A DNA stretch of 64,000 nt, from NCBI RefSeq assembly GCF_024763615.1, contig NC_077222.1, positions 100,101,417 to 100,165,416 on the forward strand. Reading direction: 5' to 3'. The stretch comes from Phlebotomus papatasi (taxonomy: Eukaryota > Arthropoda > Insecta > Diptera > Psychodidae). The notes beneath the pieces were generated by a model, which saw only the letters and a program-made list of their open reading frames with translations, was not told where the DNA came from and did no database searches. Made by a program: the position numbers and the translations under genes. This document shows, piece by piece, positions 50,304 to 60,836 of this stretch (position 1 is its first letter; each line of letters begins with the position of its first letter).

Positions 50304-51077
50304 GTAAGTCAAACAGATATTGCCTAAATTAATATCCACTCGCATTCTAATTCAACATTCTCACAAAACGTACAACAACAACTTCCAATAAACATTTGGC
50401 TCATTGGATGAGAAAGAGGCACATGCCCAAAGTGATTTATTTGCAATTCTGAATATTTAAACGCAATCAATCCAGGTTAAGATTTTACCGCGATGGAATG
50501 GTTGCGAAAATATTGAAGGTTTTTCATAGAAATTGTGATGTAAACGATTATTCCCATATCATCTCTCCCTAGGGCCGGCTTTAGACTGGAGGTTTAGCCC
50601 AGTTTCCGAAGGCCTCAAAAATCTTAATAACAAGCAATTTTATTGATTTTTGAAAATCTAATGAATCATTTGCCCTTAATATTCAATCCTAAACAAGAAT
50701 TTCCTAAAAAAAATCGTGCTTGATGAGGAATTAGAAGAGTTAAGCCAGATAGCTAAGCTTTAGATCTGAAGCCCGTATAGGGAAACGCCTAGGATATTAT
50801 AAATAGTATGGAATTTTCCACAGAAATTAAATATTTCTCTTATTTTTTTCTAAAATTTCTTCCAAATAATTATTCCAAATTAATTCGAAGAACCTTATTT
50901 TCTTATTAAGCCCAGAGTTTTTTTTTCGAAAAGTGAGGTTATGTTAAACCTAACCATAAAGATATGACTCAGTACTCAGTACGGCAAATTTTCAATAAAA
51001 TAACATGATTTAGCCACGATTTTGTTTTCCTTTTTGGGGTAATATGGACTAACAAACGCTAAACGTCGTCGGGTCTA

Positions 51078-51301
51078 TAGGGGGAAGTGGGGCACCTTTG
51101 AAACTGGGGTACCTTTAAAATTGGGATTTTTCTCCTATATTTAAGTGAAACTAAGCGATATCATTATGTAATTTAGTTTCTCAGTCTGTTTGTGCAGCTA
51201 AATTATATCACAATAATGCTCAATTTTATTTGAAAATAGATGAAAAATCGTAATTTCAATGGTTCCTCAGTTTAAAAGGTGCCCCTACTAGATTCCCCCT
51301 A
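51078..51301. mobile_element. TA-flanked MITE, family A
   Basis: 224 bp, TAGGGGGAAGTGGGGCACCT to TGCCCCTACTAGATTCCCCCTA. A 131-bp left half with the same interior lies at 60348-60473. Confidence 0.9.
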
Positions 51302-51680
51302 CATTATTACCCCTACTTAGAAATGATAATGTTTTATCAAATGCTATACGTTCACGTTCAGACTTTTATATAATTTCAGAGAGGAGAGCGATTTTGAAAC
51401 ATTTCTCAAATTGAAATGTATCGAGTTTTACTTTAAAATTTTGTAGGTTAGTTTTTTGTTTTTAATTTTGGGGTTATAAAATTTATGAATTTTAAAATTG
51501 GTAAAAATTCATTTGAAATAACATTGTTTTTCTTTCCAACAATTAAATTAGCAATTAAAATAATCAAACAGAAGTGAAAATTAAGAAGAAAACTTTTAGG
51601 TTAGGTCAAAAATGGTTAAATAATGGAGAGTAAAAAAATGTGGGTACGTTTAAACTGAGAACGGTTCCATATCTGAAATA

Positions 51681-51864
51681 AGTCAAGATTGGAATTTCGA
51701 TCTAATAATGTCTTAATCTTTATGTTTTTATTGACCGACGCTTTAATACTTGGTTGGAACCTTCCCCAGGGCCTACATATAATTTTTGATTCATGAATTA
51801 CATATACAAAACAAAACATAAAGAAGAACAAGAAGCTTTTAGATCGAAATTTCAACCTTGACTT
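51681..51864 (-). mobile_element. Foldback relative of 5011-5268
   Basis: AGTCAAGATTGGAATTTCGA is mirrored by TCGAAATTTCAACCTTGACT. On the minus strand it carries GTAGGCCCTGGGGAAGGTTC and AAAGCGTCGGTCAAT, a decayed form of the hairpin at 5171-5211. Confidence 0.82.
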
Positions 51865-52337
51865 ATATCATATTCTTACTCCACACATACCAAAAGGGTG
51901 CTATTCTATAGGTTGTTAGAGGTTACAATCCTCATGCTTATAGCGCTACAATCCAGAAAAAAAACTCCATAATTCCCTTATCTCATTTAAGAGTAGATGA
52001 AGATCATATATCTCCCTATACTTCACTATCCTTTCTGTATCCAGTAGCTGTCCTACTGTGGAAACTGGTTCTCTCAAGTGGGGTGGCTCTGTGAGACCGG
52101 CCGGAGTAATACCGATCGTTGTGGAGATCGGTAGTGTTCCACAGAAGTTCCGGTCCTTTCTCAAATTCGCCTCAGCTTCCACCACATGTTCAAGAATTTA
52201 AGGTTATAAATTAGTTAACCTTGAAAATAAATATTTTTCGCAACAGAAGATAATAAGATTCAATGTAATACTATTTTTCCCGACAATTGAAAAACTAAAG
52301 TATTTTCTCTAGGATTTCACAAAGTCCTGAAAACTAA

Positions 52338-53173
52338 TACTCCCTCCGTTTCGAAAAAAATCGTACGTTTGGGGAAAAATCAAAGATTAAGATATGCTTT
52401 CAGGGAATATTTTTGTTATTGGTAAATATCTTATATATAAACTACCCTCCATGTTCAGGGATAATATTGGGGTTCTGCCTCCACTATAAGTTAAAGAACG
52501 AAAGCATTAAAATTGAATTTTTGTCACATTTTTTTCAATGAGCTCCGGTAGATAGTTAATTGTTAAAAATTGGTCTTCGATTAACGTTATGGAATAGCAT
52601 TTGATCTAAACTTTTAATGTAGACAAAGAGTAATCAGTAGTTGATTCCGTTATATACATTTTTATTGCTCGAACATTGCAGAAAGGCCTAGTTTGCCTCT
52701 AGAAAACCGTTAGAAGGAGTGACATTACATCATTTCTGAATAGAAGAAATGTTCGACTGAACATTATCTAAGGCATATCAAAATAAAAGAAAGTTTTTAA
52801 GCCGTTTAGAAGATATACCAAAAGTATATGTTTTTAGAAGAGAAGGGGAGAGATGGGGAGAAAATGAAGGTGATGTAAATATTCCCCTGGTTTGAATTAT
52901 GGGGAGGGGGGTCCACTGAACATTACAAGTGGCTATCGCTTATTTGTCATCTAAATCTAATTTGAAAAAAATATGGAAATAAGAAATTTTTAAGATATTG
53001 GTTCATTAACGTACAATCGCGGCTCAATCCTAATACTATCATCACTAAACCTGGGGAATAGTTAATACAAAAGATATTTGCAGTTCACGGTTCACAACTT
53101 ATTTACCTTAAGACTGTACCTCAATCTCAATTTTATCCTAAATGTACGACTTTTTTCTGAATGGGGGGAGTTA
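52338..53173. mobile_element. 836-bp element with Stowaway-like TACTCCCTCCGTTTCG ends
   Basis: Left TACTCCCTCCGTTTCGAAAA then AAATCGTACGTTT; right, inverted, TAACTCCCCCCATTCAGAAA then AAAGTCGTACATTT. The flanking TA fits Tc1/mariner chemistry. I could not read a transposase in the interior; it may be a decayed or deleted one. Confidence 0.8.
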
Positions 53174-53290
53174 TGAATAATTGTCTTATAAATTCGAATA
53201 TTTGGGAGTACGAATGGCATTTCACACCTACAAACTTTGAGCGATATTTTTAAAAATAATGGAATATTGTAAGATTAAATTGTACTTTAA

Positions 53291-53916
53291 GGGCAGAATC
53301 ACATTGACAATAAAATGCTCGCCGGAGCCTCACCGTATTTCGTTAATTTCCGCATTTTCATTGCAATTTTTACGCAAATTCTCGATTACCGTATTACCTT
53401 ATCTCATACTCGGTGGCACTAGGTGAAAATAATATAAGAAAACTGAGGGTCAATTTTTGAAACTCTCACTCGCACCCGCGAGCTCTTTAGTGGCCGAGAG
53501 AAATTGACTCGCACACCCCGTAGATTCAAATCCTTCTGTAACGACTCCTTTATAACAAAGTACTCGTTGCATGTACTCAAGAATCTGCGGGGTGTGCGAA
53601 TCTATTTCTCTCGGCCACTAAAGAGCTCGCGGGTGCGACTGAGAGTTTCAAAAATTGGCCCTCTGAAGAAATAAAACGAAAATGTGATAAACGCTGAGCA
53701 AAAAAACTGTACGATTAATTTCTCGTACAGTTTTTTTGCTCACCGTATATCGAATTCTCGTTTTATTTCTTCAATTTTCTTATATTATTTTCACCTAGTG
53801 CCACCGAGTATGAGATAAGGTAATACGGTAATCGAGAATTTGCGTAAGAATTGCAATGAAAATGCGTAAATTAACGAAATACTGTGAGCATTTTACTGTC
53901 AATGTGATTCTGCCCT
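53291..53916. mobile_element. Long-arm foldback (GGGCAGAATCACATTGACA)
   Basis: The outer arms GGGCAGAATCACATTGACA.. and ..TGTCAATGTGATTCTGCCC stay complementary for about 200 bp per side (CACCGAGTATGAGATAAGG, CACTAGGTGAAAATAATA). They close on a 46-bp hairpin at 53697-53742 (GAGCAAAAAAACTGTACGA and complement). The left arm is split by a second palindrome at 53446-53662. Confidence 0.93.
53446..53662. mobile_element. 217-bp palindromic element nested in a foldback arm
   Basis: AGGGTCAATTTTTGAAACTC is mirrored by GAGTTTCAAAAATTGGCCCT, then CGCACCCGCGAGCTCTTTAG by its complement. The intact right arm of the host element supplies the empty site (TTCTTCAATTTTC, minus sense GAAAATTGAAGAA), so CTG is duplicated on each side of the insert (53443-53445 and 53663-53665). 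Confidence 0.9.
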
Positions 53917-55812
53917 AAATCAAATACACGTACTTTCTCACAAATCTTCGTGGGGAAGTATGTCCTTTCATTTTATACTCAGGAAGCAATAGAGAATAAT
54001 GGTTTTCAATAAACACGAATTTTTAAACATAACCTCACATTTGACATTTTGAATTTAGCAAGTCTTTCGAATTTGAGAGATTCATATACAAGATATACTC
54101 TTGTAACTTTTTGTCCAAAAGAAAAGATGAAACTCTATATTTTACATTTTTAACAAAAAATCTAGCTGTTTTGTTTGTCTTGTGTCTTGTTTGTTCAAGG
54201 TTTGTCAAAAGGAGCACATCACTTTGACAAACTTGTAATAACTAACCTACAAACTTTTCTTTCAGAGTAGCAAATTTTATTAAAACGTTAGTGGATAGTC
54301 AAAATGTGCCAATATCTCATTCAATGAGCGGTCATCGAAAATTTTCTTGCTTTCCTTACAATTATTTCAATTGAAAGGTTTTTTTTTGCTACAATGAAAT
54401 TCCCAAGGATTTCTTGCTTTCTTTTGCTTCCTTCGGAAATAATGCGAAGAATGTTGAATTTTTACATGTTAAAAACTTTTTTTTTTAATTTTATCCACAT
54501 GAACACTGTACAATTATACCATGTTTGATATTTTTGCATGATGTTTTTTTTTTCTTCTCAATTTATTTCTCTTTGTTATGTGATTCTGGGAATTTTGTAA
54601 TTTTCTTCTGTGTTTTTTTCTTTCCATGTCAAAATTATTAAAAAAATAATACTTCCACAGAAATGTGTTTTACATGACACACAACAGAAAAATTGATTTT
54701 TGAAAAAGATATGTACAATTTTATTCGTGAATTTTTAATTTTTGATTTTTGTGATTTTTAGTATTAGTTGAAATATTTCGGCAGAATTAAAATGAAAAAA
54801 AAACTTTGTAGATGAGAGTCATGCTGTTGAATAGTTCAATTTCATAATATTACATATTTAATTATAAAACTAGCGGAGGAGTTCTATTTGCAACCACATA
54901 GTTTTGGTGAGTTTTGGTCCTGTTCTGAAAGGAAACACGAAAACTATAGAGAGTAACACACCCTAAAACTTTGAGAAAGTAGAATCCCATGAACCAAAAT
55001 TTACTTTGTCTTTCCCAATTAGGCTTCCCTCTTTGTACACTTTTCTTACCACATAATGGCTAACTGGTAAATGTTTCCTCTCTTTATAACACACAAAAAA
55101 TTCTTGATTGACGACCCTCAGAATAACTTATTTTACATAACTTTATCCTTTTAAAATATTCGAGTCACAAGTCATTTCTCACTTTTGCTGCACTACCAGT
55201 TGCAGAACGTGCTGATAGCATTTCATTTGTGTCTTAAACAAATTTATTCATTGAAAATGACTGCTGAACTAGGCAAAGGAGACAAGTATTCACAAAAAGT
55301 CCTGGCATTCATATCAAAGTTCGAGAGAAGATGTAGGTGATTGCAAAAAAAAAGTTAAGCTTTGAATGTGCACGTAAAAGTTTTTTATCTGGGGTAAAAG
55401 TTTTTCTTAAGTACAACAAGCTTAGGTAAATGATATAATAAGGGGATTAGGGTATTAATCGAATTATCCCCGTAAGGATAATAAGGTATTCTGTGTGTAA
55501 AACTTTTCAATACAAATATTTCAAAGTTATAATAACATTTTTTTTCTGTTTGATGCACTTTTAAAGTTGATTTTTTTTCTGAGAATTTTTGTATTTAATT
55601 TACCGGAAAAATCTCTTTGAGTGCAGCAAAACTCCTTACAAGTAGCTATGATTCCTCAGGCAATTTCGAAATGTTTGCAATTTTGAGGATAAAAAAATCC
55701 TGCCGAGTAAACTCATTTCCGCGTATTTTAAATACTTTGAATATGATTTTAAAACAGATAAGAAATGAAAAAAGTCTTTTAAAATCGATTAATAAACACT
55801 GAAATTATGGTC

Positions 55813-56681
55813 TAGGGTAAATTAAGCTAATTCAAAACCTGCTCTAAATGGAGATTTTTCGCTACTCCAAATGGAAACATCATTGTTTTCATGATAAATA
55901 CAGTACTAAATTACTACATTTATATATTTTCTATACCACAGTTTCATTATTTAGTTAATTTTGCTCCAAATAAAGCAAAAATCCATTCATATTCACAAAT
56001 TTTAATTTGTTAATTTCTCAGAAAAATTAAAAGTGTACCTTTTCAACATTGAATTTTTCATTGATCGACCATGTTTTCCAATGAAAAACACAATAAAGTG
56101 ACTGTTATTTATTCGTTTTGTTTAATATTTAATGTCACATTTCTGGCTAATTTTAGTTAAATTAAGTGCTAATCTTTATTGTTAACGGTACGTGAAGTTT
56201 TCAAATGAAATAATTACCTTATTTCGTGAAGGAAAAGGGCTTTTCTGAAGTGTCTGCAAATGCTTCAATAGGAAACCCAGGAAATATGATTTTTTGGAGA
56301 GATTTTCTTATTGTTTTAGTTGGAAAAGGAGAAAAGACCAGGAATAAGAACAAATCCTGCACTCAAGAGCAACTCAACAAGGTTTTGGAAGCCTTTCGTC
56401 GCGGTTTCACTTACACTGTTTGTCTCCAATTAGAAACTTTCCCTTATCTCCATTTGGATTAATTTGTTTCCAATAGAAGTATTTTACTCTCGCGTAGTTT
56501 TCTTGTATTTAAGAAGTTTTCAAATTATATTTAAAGAATTTTCTCTAAACAGTAACATTCTAGAAGAGGCAAGGAGCAAATTTATGCAATTCTCTTCAGA
56601 AAAAATATGAACTGAATGTGTTGGACCTTCTGTCACAGTTAAAGCGTTTGGAAATGGTTTTGAATTAGGACATTTACCCTA
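55813..56681 (+). mobile_element. 869-bp TA-flanked pogo-like element, second family
   Basis: TAGGGTAAATTAAGCTAATT then CAAAACC at the left; inverted TAGGGTAAATGTCCTAATTC then AAAACC at the right. It shares the first eight bases with family B. The interior holds a psq-like fragment (56326-56412). Confidence 0.87.
56326..56412 (+). pseudogene. psq/pogo HTH-like fragment in the 869-bp element
   Basis: The frame reads KTRNKNKSCTQEQLNKVLEA then FRRGF, inside a longer open stretch (56226-56462). The RNK-K-x-Y/C-T-x-E-x-L-x-K-x-L-EA-R-G pattern is that of the start of HTH_psq domains in pogo/Tigger transposases and Pipsqueak-type proteins. The residues after FRRGF do not continue the domain, so it is a remnant. 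Confidence 0.6.
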
Positions 56682-56881
56682 GAACACTTTTATTTTGAAT
56701 AGACGAAGTAAGAAATTGTCAGATTTTTCTGTATTAGGCTATAAGTTCTCTATGTTCATTTCAAGCCTAATTCGGTAGTCTTAAAGAAGTATGACCCGAA
56801 AGTTATATATAAAAGAAATATAGTCAGTAAAATTCTTTGTGAATTGCAAAACAGTTTTGGTTCTTCAGATTTGTTTCTAGA

Positions 56882-57073
56882 TTCGTAAAACCGACACCAG
56901 AGGCGCTGTATCCTCGAGTTATGTCAGAAGACATGGAAAATATGTATTTTTAGACAACTCTAAATTCTCTAATTCTTGTTTTCTGAATCTATTTAGAGTT
57001 GTCTAAAAATAATTTTTTCCATGTCTTCTGACATAACTCGAGGATACAGCGCCTCTGTTGTCGGTTTTACGAA
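56882..57073. mobile_element. 192-bp near-perfect foldback
   Basis: An arm of about 80 bases (TTCGTAAAACCGACACCAGA..CTGTATCCTCGAG..AGACATGGAAAA..TTTAGACAACTC) is mirrored almost exactly, with a loop of about 30 bases. A single diverged arm is present at 9428-9495 (GACACCAGGGGCGCTGTAGT). Confidence 0.93.
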
Positions 57074-57137
57074 CCTAAGTTCTAGATAATTATAAGCCAT
57101 TTTAAAGACTTCAACTATATGTTTTTTAATGAAGAAG

Positions 57138-57450
57138 TAGGGTAACTGTACCAAATTTTAGTATTAGAAAGCTCTAAGTTTAAAATGTAATATTTTTAAT
57201 ACAAAATGAAATTTTTGTTACTTCTTTTTGGGTCATATTTCGGCCACATTGATTCTCATAGTTCCTTGCCCTTCCGGAATTCTTTTAAAGTCTTTTTCAC
57301 ATCATCTCGTTCGTCAAAACGCATTTTTTTTTGTTTTTTGCATTGTTTAATTTCTAGAGTATGCAGAAAATAAAAAGATTCATGAAAATTTGAGGAACAA
57401 AGGAAGCGTCCGAAATTACAAACTGGCCGAAATTTGGTGCAGTTTCCATA
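57138..57450 (-). mobile_element. pogo-type MITE, family B, copy 4
   Basis: TAGGGTAACTGTACCAAATT to TGGTGCAGTTTCCATA, 313 bp. The minus strand keeps RFDERDDVKKTLKEFRKGKE before the stop, but the upstream ATG is out of frame. Confidence 0.82.
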
Positions 57451-58652
57451 AATTGTAATCAAAATGATATGAATTTATGTAAATCATTAGACGCAAGCAA
57501 ATTACTGAAGTATTTTTGCATTTTGTTTAAATTCTGCTCCGCAAACTCTACCGTCAACCTGAAATTCAAAATTTTTATGTAAATCTTGCTGTTTAGTTAG
57601 ATGAATCGCCTTTGGTCAATCTGGATAAAGCACAAAAGCTATAAAATAAACAATAATGCTTTTGGATGTTGTTTTAGTAATTGCGATGTGATTGTTCACA
57701 AACAAATCCCTCGGGCACAAATTCCTTAATGCGTCCGGATACAGAATCAGCAATGCAATAGAGAAATGATTGTGGTTTCCCCAGAAATTTCCGATAACAT
57801 CCTATATTACGTTAATTCAATTACTCTCGTTCAAAGTCAAATTGCGCGTAATTGCAATTTAGATTTCCATATCTTGCTGCTGACTATATTTCTCCACAAA
57901 CATTCCTGAATCGGGAGCAAATTGTCGATGAAATATATGTTTATTGCCTGTGGTGCTCTGAGCATGAATCCCTGAGGAATGAAGTTTGTTTATTGATTTC
58001 CAGGGCATAATTCACACTCTTGAGTTCCTGACGATGCTTTTGTGTACTACTTGATGTCAAATGCATCAATTTACAAGATGATTTGTTGATGTGGGACACG
58101 AAAGTCCGACCACAGGCATCAACTTAGAAATTAAAGTCTTTTTTTTCGTAGAGTTTCTGAAAATAGTATTTTTGTTTTAAACCACGAAGAAGTATTTTTT
58201 TGAACTGATGGTCGTTAATCAAGATGAATGATTGTGTTCGTGACCCCGCTCTTCACTCTTAGTTTCTCAAAAAAAAAAAGAAATAAAACCCAAAAACCTA
58301 TAAATGTTGTATAGTATAATCAATATTATTTGGTGTGGCACAAAAGTTTGAACTATATAAATCATACACTGAGTGAGTGGTAGAACACATTATATATAAA
58401 GTGTTGCATCCTTCTCGTTAGCAAAAAAAGTAATTCACTCGCCCTCTTGAATATTTTATGTGTTGTAAAATTTGTTATAAAAGTTATATTGAAGTGTTTA
58501 TTTTAAATAACTGCTATATTTTGTTTTGGTAAAAAAGACAAACTCTGTTATGTGAAAAGGTTTTTAAAATGCACAGTTGCATGTTAGAGCAAAGTAATTA
58601 AGTTACACTGATTTTACAACACTCAAACTTTATAGTCTATTTCATTTTACTC

Positions 58653-59864
58653 AATGGAGAAAATATATGGATGGTAATTTCTATAAAATTAAGTTTTCTT
58701 TTTTTTTAATTAAATATTGTTGTTATTTTATTTTGGAAGCAAAAATTTAGGTTGCAGGATTGGAATTTCGGACAATGCGAAATTCCGGACAAACCAATTT
58801 GGAAGTTCTGACATTGATAATCTAGTAATAGTTCAGTAATTGTACAATCCTAGAGTACTTTTAATATTATTCAACTGCTTTATTTTTAAATCAAGTTTTA
58901 ACAGGTTCGTATTTTAAATTAATTTGTCCGGAATTACAAATTTAATTTTGCAGGCTATGTCCTTTTTCTCAATGGAGAAAATATATGGATGATATTTTCT
59001 ATAAAATTCTGTTTTTTTTTTAAATTAAATATTGTTGTTATTTTATTCTGGAAGCATAAAATTGGGTTGCAGGATCGGAATTTCGGACAATACAAAATTT
59101 CGGATAAACCAATTTGGAAGTTCAAACATTGATAATCTAGTAATAATTGGCATTGAATAAATGAGCAGTAAAAAGTTAAAATTGATCAGTAACAAAAAAC
59201 TTTGAAACAGTGATATTTTCGTCCAAATCTAGGCAAAGGGAAAATAAAGGGCTTTACACTTTATATGGAACTATTTTAAATGTTAAATATATAAATTAGG
59301 TCCATTTTTGTAAAGATTTAAGGTTTTTACTGATCATAATTAGATATTTTACTGCTCATTTTTTATTTTTTACTGCCCATTTAGAACTTTTTACTGATCG
59401 TTTGTTTTTTGCCGTAATAATTCAATAATTGTACAGTTCTAGAGTACTTTTAAGATAATTCAACTACTTTATTTTTACGTCAATTTTATAAGGATCGTAT
59501 TTTAAATTAATTTGTCCGGAATTACAAATTTAACTTTACAGGCTACTTCTTTTTTCTCATTGGGGAAAATATATGGATGGTATTTTCTATAAAATTATGT
59601 TTTTTTTTTAATTAAATATTGTTGTTATTTTATTCTGGAAGCAAAAATTTGGGTTGCAGGATCGGAATTTCGGACAATACAAAATTTCGGATAAACCAAT
59701 TTAAAAGTTCGGACATTGATAATCTAGTAATAATTCAGTAATTGCACAGTTCTAGAGTACTTTTAAGATTATTCAATTGGTTTTTTAATCAAGTTTTAAG
59801 AGGTTCGTATTTTAAATTAATTTGTCCGGAATTTCATGTTGTCCGGAATTACAAATTTAACCCC
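58653..59864 (+). repeat. Three direct tandem copies of a ~320-bp unit
   Basis: Units begin with AATGGAGAAAATATATGGAT at 58653 and 58971 and ATTGGGGAAAATATATGG at 59559. Each contains GGTTGCAGGAT.GGAATTTCGG, GATAATCTAGTAATA and AATTTGTCCGGAATTACAAA. The spacing is 318, then 588; the extra 266 bp in the middle unit is an insertion. Confidence 0.93.
59149..59414. mobile_element. 266-bp insertion with 8-bp target duplication (hAT-like)
   Basis: TAATAATT occurs at 59141-59148 and again at 59415-59422, while units one and three have a single TAATAGTT/TAATAATT there. The ends GGCATTG.. and ..GCCG carry subterminal GCAGTAAAAAGTT/AACTTTTTACTG and GATCAGTAAC/TACTGATC repeats. An 8-bp duplication is typical of hAT elements. 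Confidence 0.88.
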
Positions 59865-59929
59865 ACATAGAAAAAACAATTTTATAAAATTATTCAAAAA
59901 TGTTTATAAATTTTTACTGCGGACGACAC

Positions 59930-60045
59930 AGTGGTGTTTTCGGAGGGAAAGCTCTACCTCTTCTCCAGAGCTTTCGACATGCTTCGTGTCTTCCTCAGTG
60001 GTCGAGAGTTGTCAGAGATCTATGAGTTTCGTTGGGTAGGGGCTG
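59930..60045 (-). repeat. Fragment carrying the CTGAGGAA-stem-GAAAGCTCTGG hairpin
   Basis: On the minus strand, 60000 to 59965 reads CACTGAGGAAGACA, a loop, TGTCGAAAGCTCTGG, matching the hairpin layout of 48397-48434. Confidence 0.7.
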
Positions 60046-60473
60046 TTTTTTAATAATAATTTGCCAAAAAAATTATTGTAACGAAACTACATTACTCAAT
60101 ATCATTGCGAAAATGCAAAAAAGGGAGAGGAATAATGAAGAAAATAGAGTAAAACAGGTAATGGAACCACTTAGAGAATTTCCTTATTTAATACTACCTC
60201 AAATAAATTGGTGTTTTCATCAATATCAGGGGAAAATTTTGTAAATTTGTACAACTCTCTTAAAACTTGATAAACAGAATTAAAAAAGAGTGACTCTTGC
60301 AATAAGCACTTTAAAATTTGATTTTATATACATGTGATTCATATAAGGGGTAGCGGAGTACTTTTAAATTGGAGTGCTTTTGAAATAGAGCTTTTCTTCT
60401 ATTTTCAAATGAAACTGGACTTTATCATGATGTAATTTAGCTCCACAAACCAATAGTTAAGCTAAATTACATT

Positions 60474-60836
60474 ACGAGAGGGGAACTGTACTAAATATCA
60501 CCCGGCTTGTAATTTCGGCCACTAGATTTATTTCTCAAAATTCCATAAATATTAGGTTTTTTTTTATTTTTATTCTCTAGAGGTTATAGAATATAGAAAA
60601 AAATGAGTTTGCATTCAAAATACTTTATTTAAATTTATAGTTAAGATAATCAAAGATTCTTGCCCTTTTGGAATTCTCCCAAGGTCTTTTATACACCATC
60701 TCGTTCGTCGAAACAACCTGTTTGTTTTTTGGCATTTAATAATCTCTGTGAAAAACCTAAAAAAATCATGGAAATTTGAAGAATAGAAGAAGTGTCCGGA
60801 ATTATAAGCTGGCCGAAATTTGGTACAGTTAACCTA
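60474..60836 (-). mobile_element. pogo-type MITE, family B, copy 5, next to a half family A MITE
   Basis: The right end TTTGGTACAGTTAACCTA and interior GGCCGAAATT match family B. The psq-like frame is broken by a stop after FDERDGV. The family A half copy (60348-60473) is cut exactly where this begins, suggesting insertion. Confidence 0.75.
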
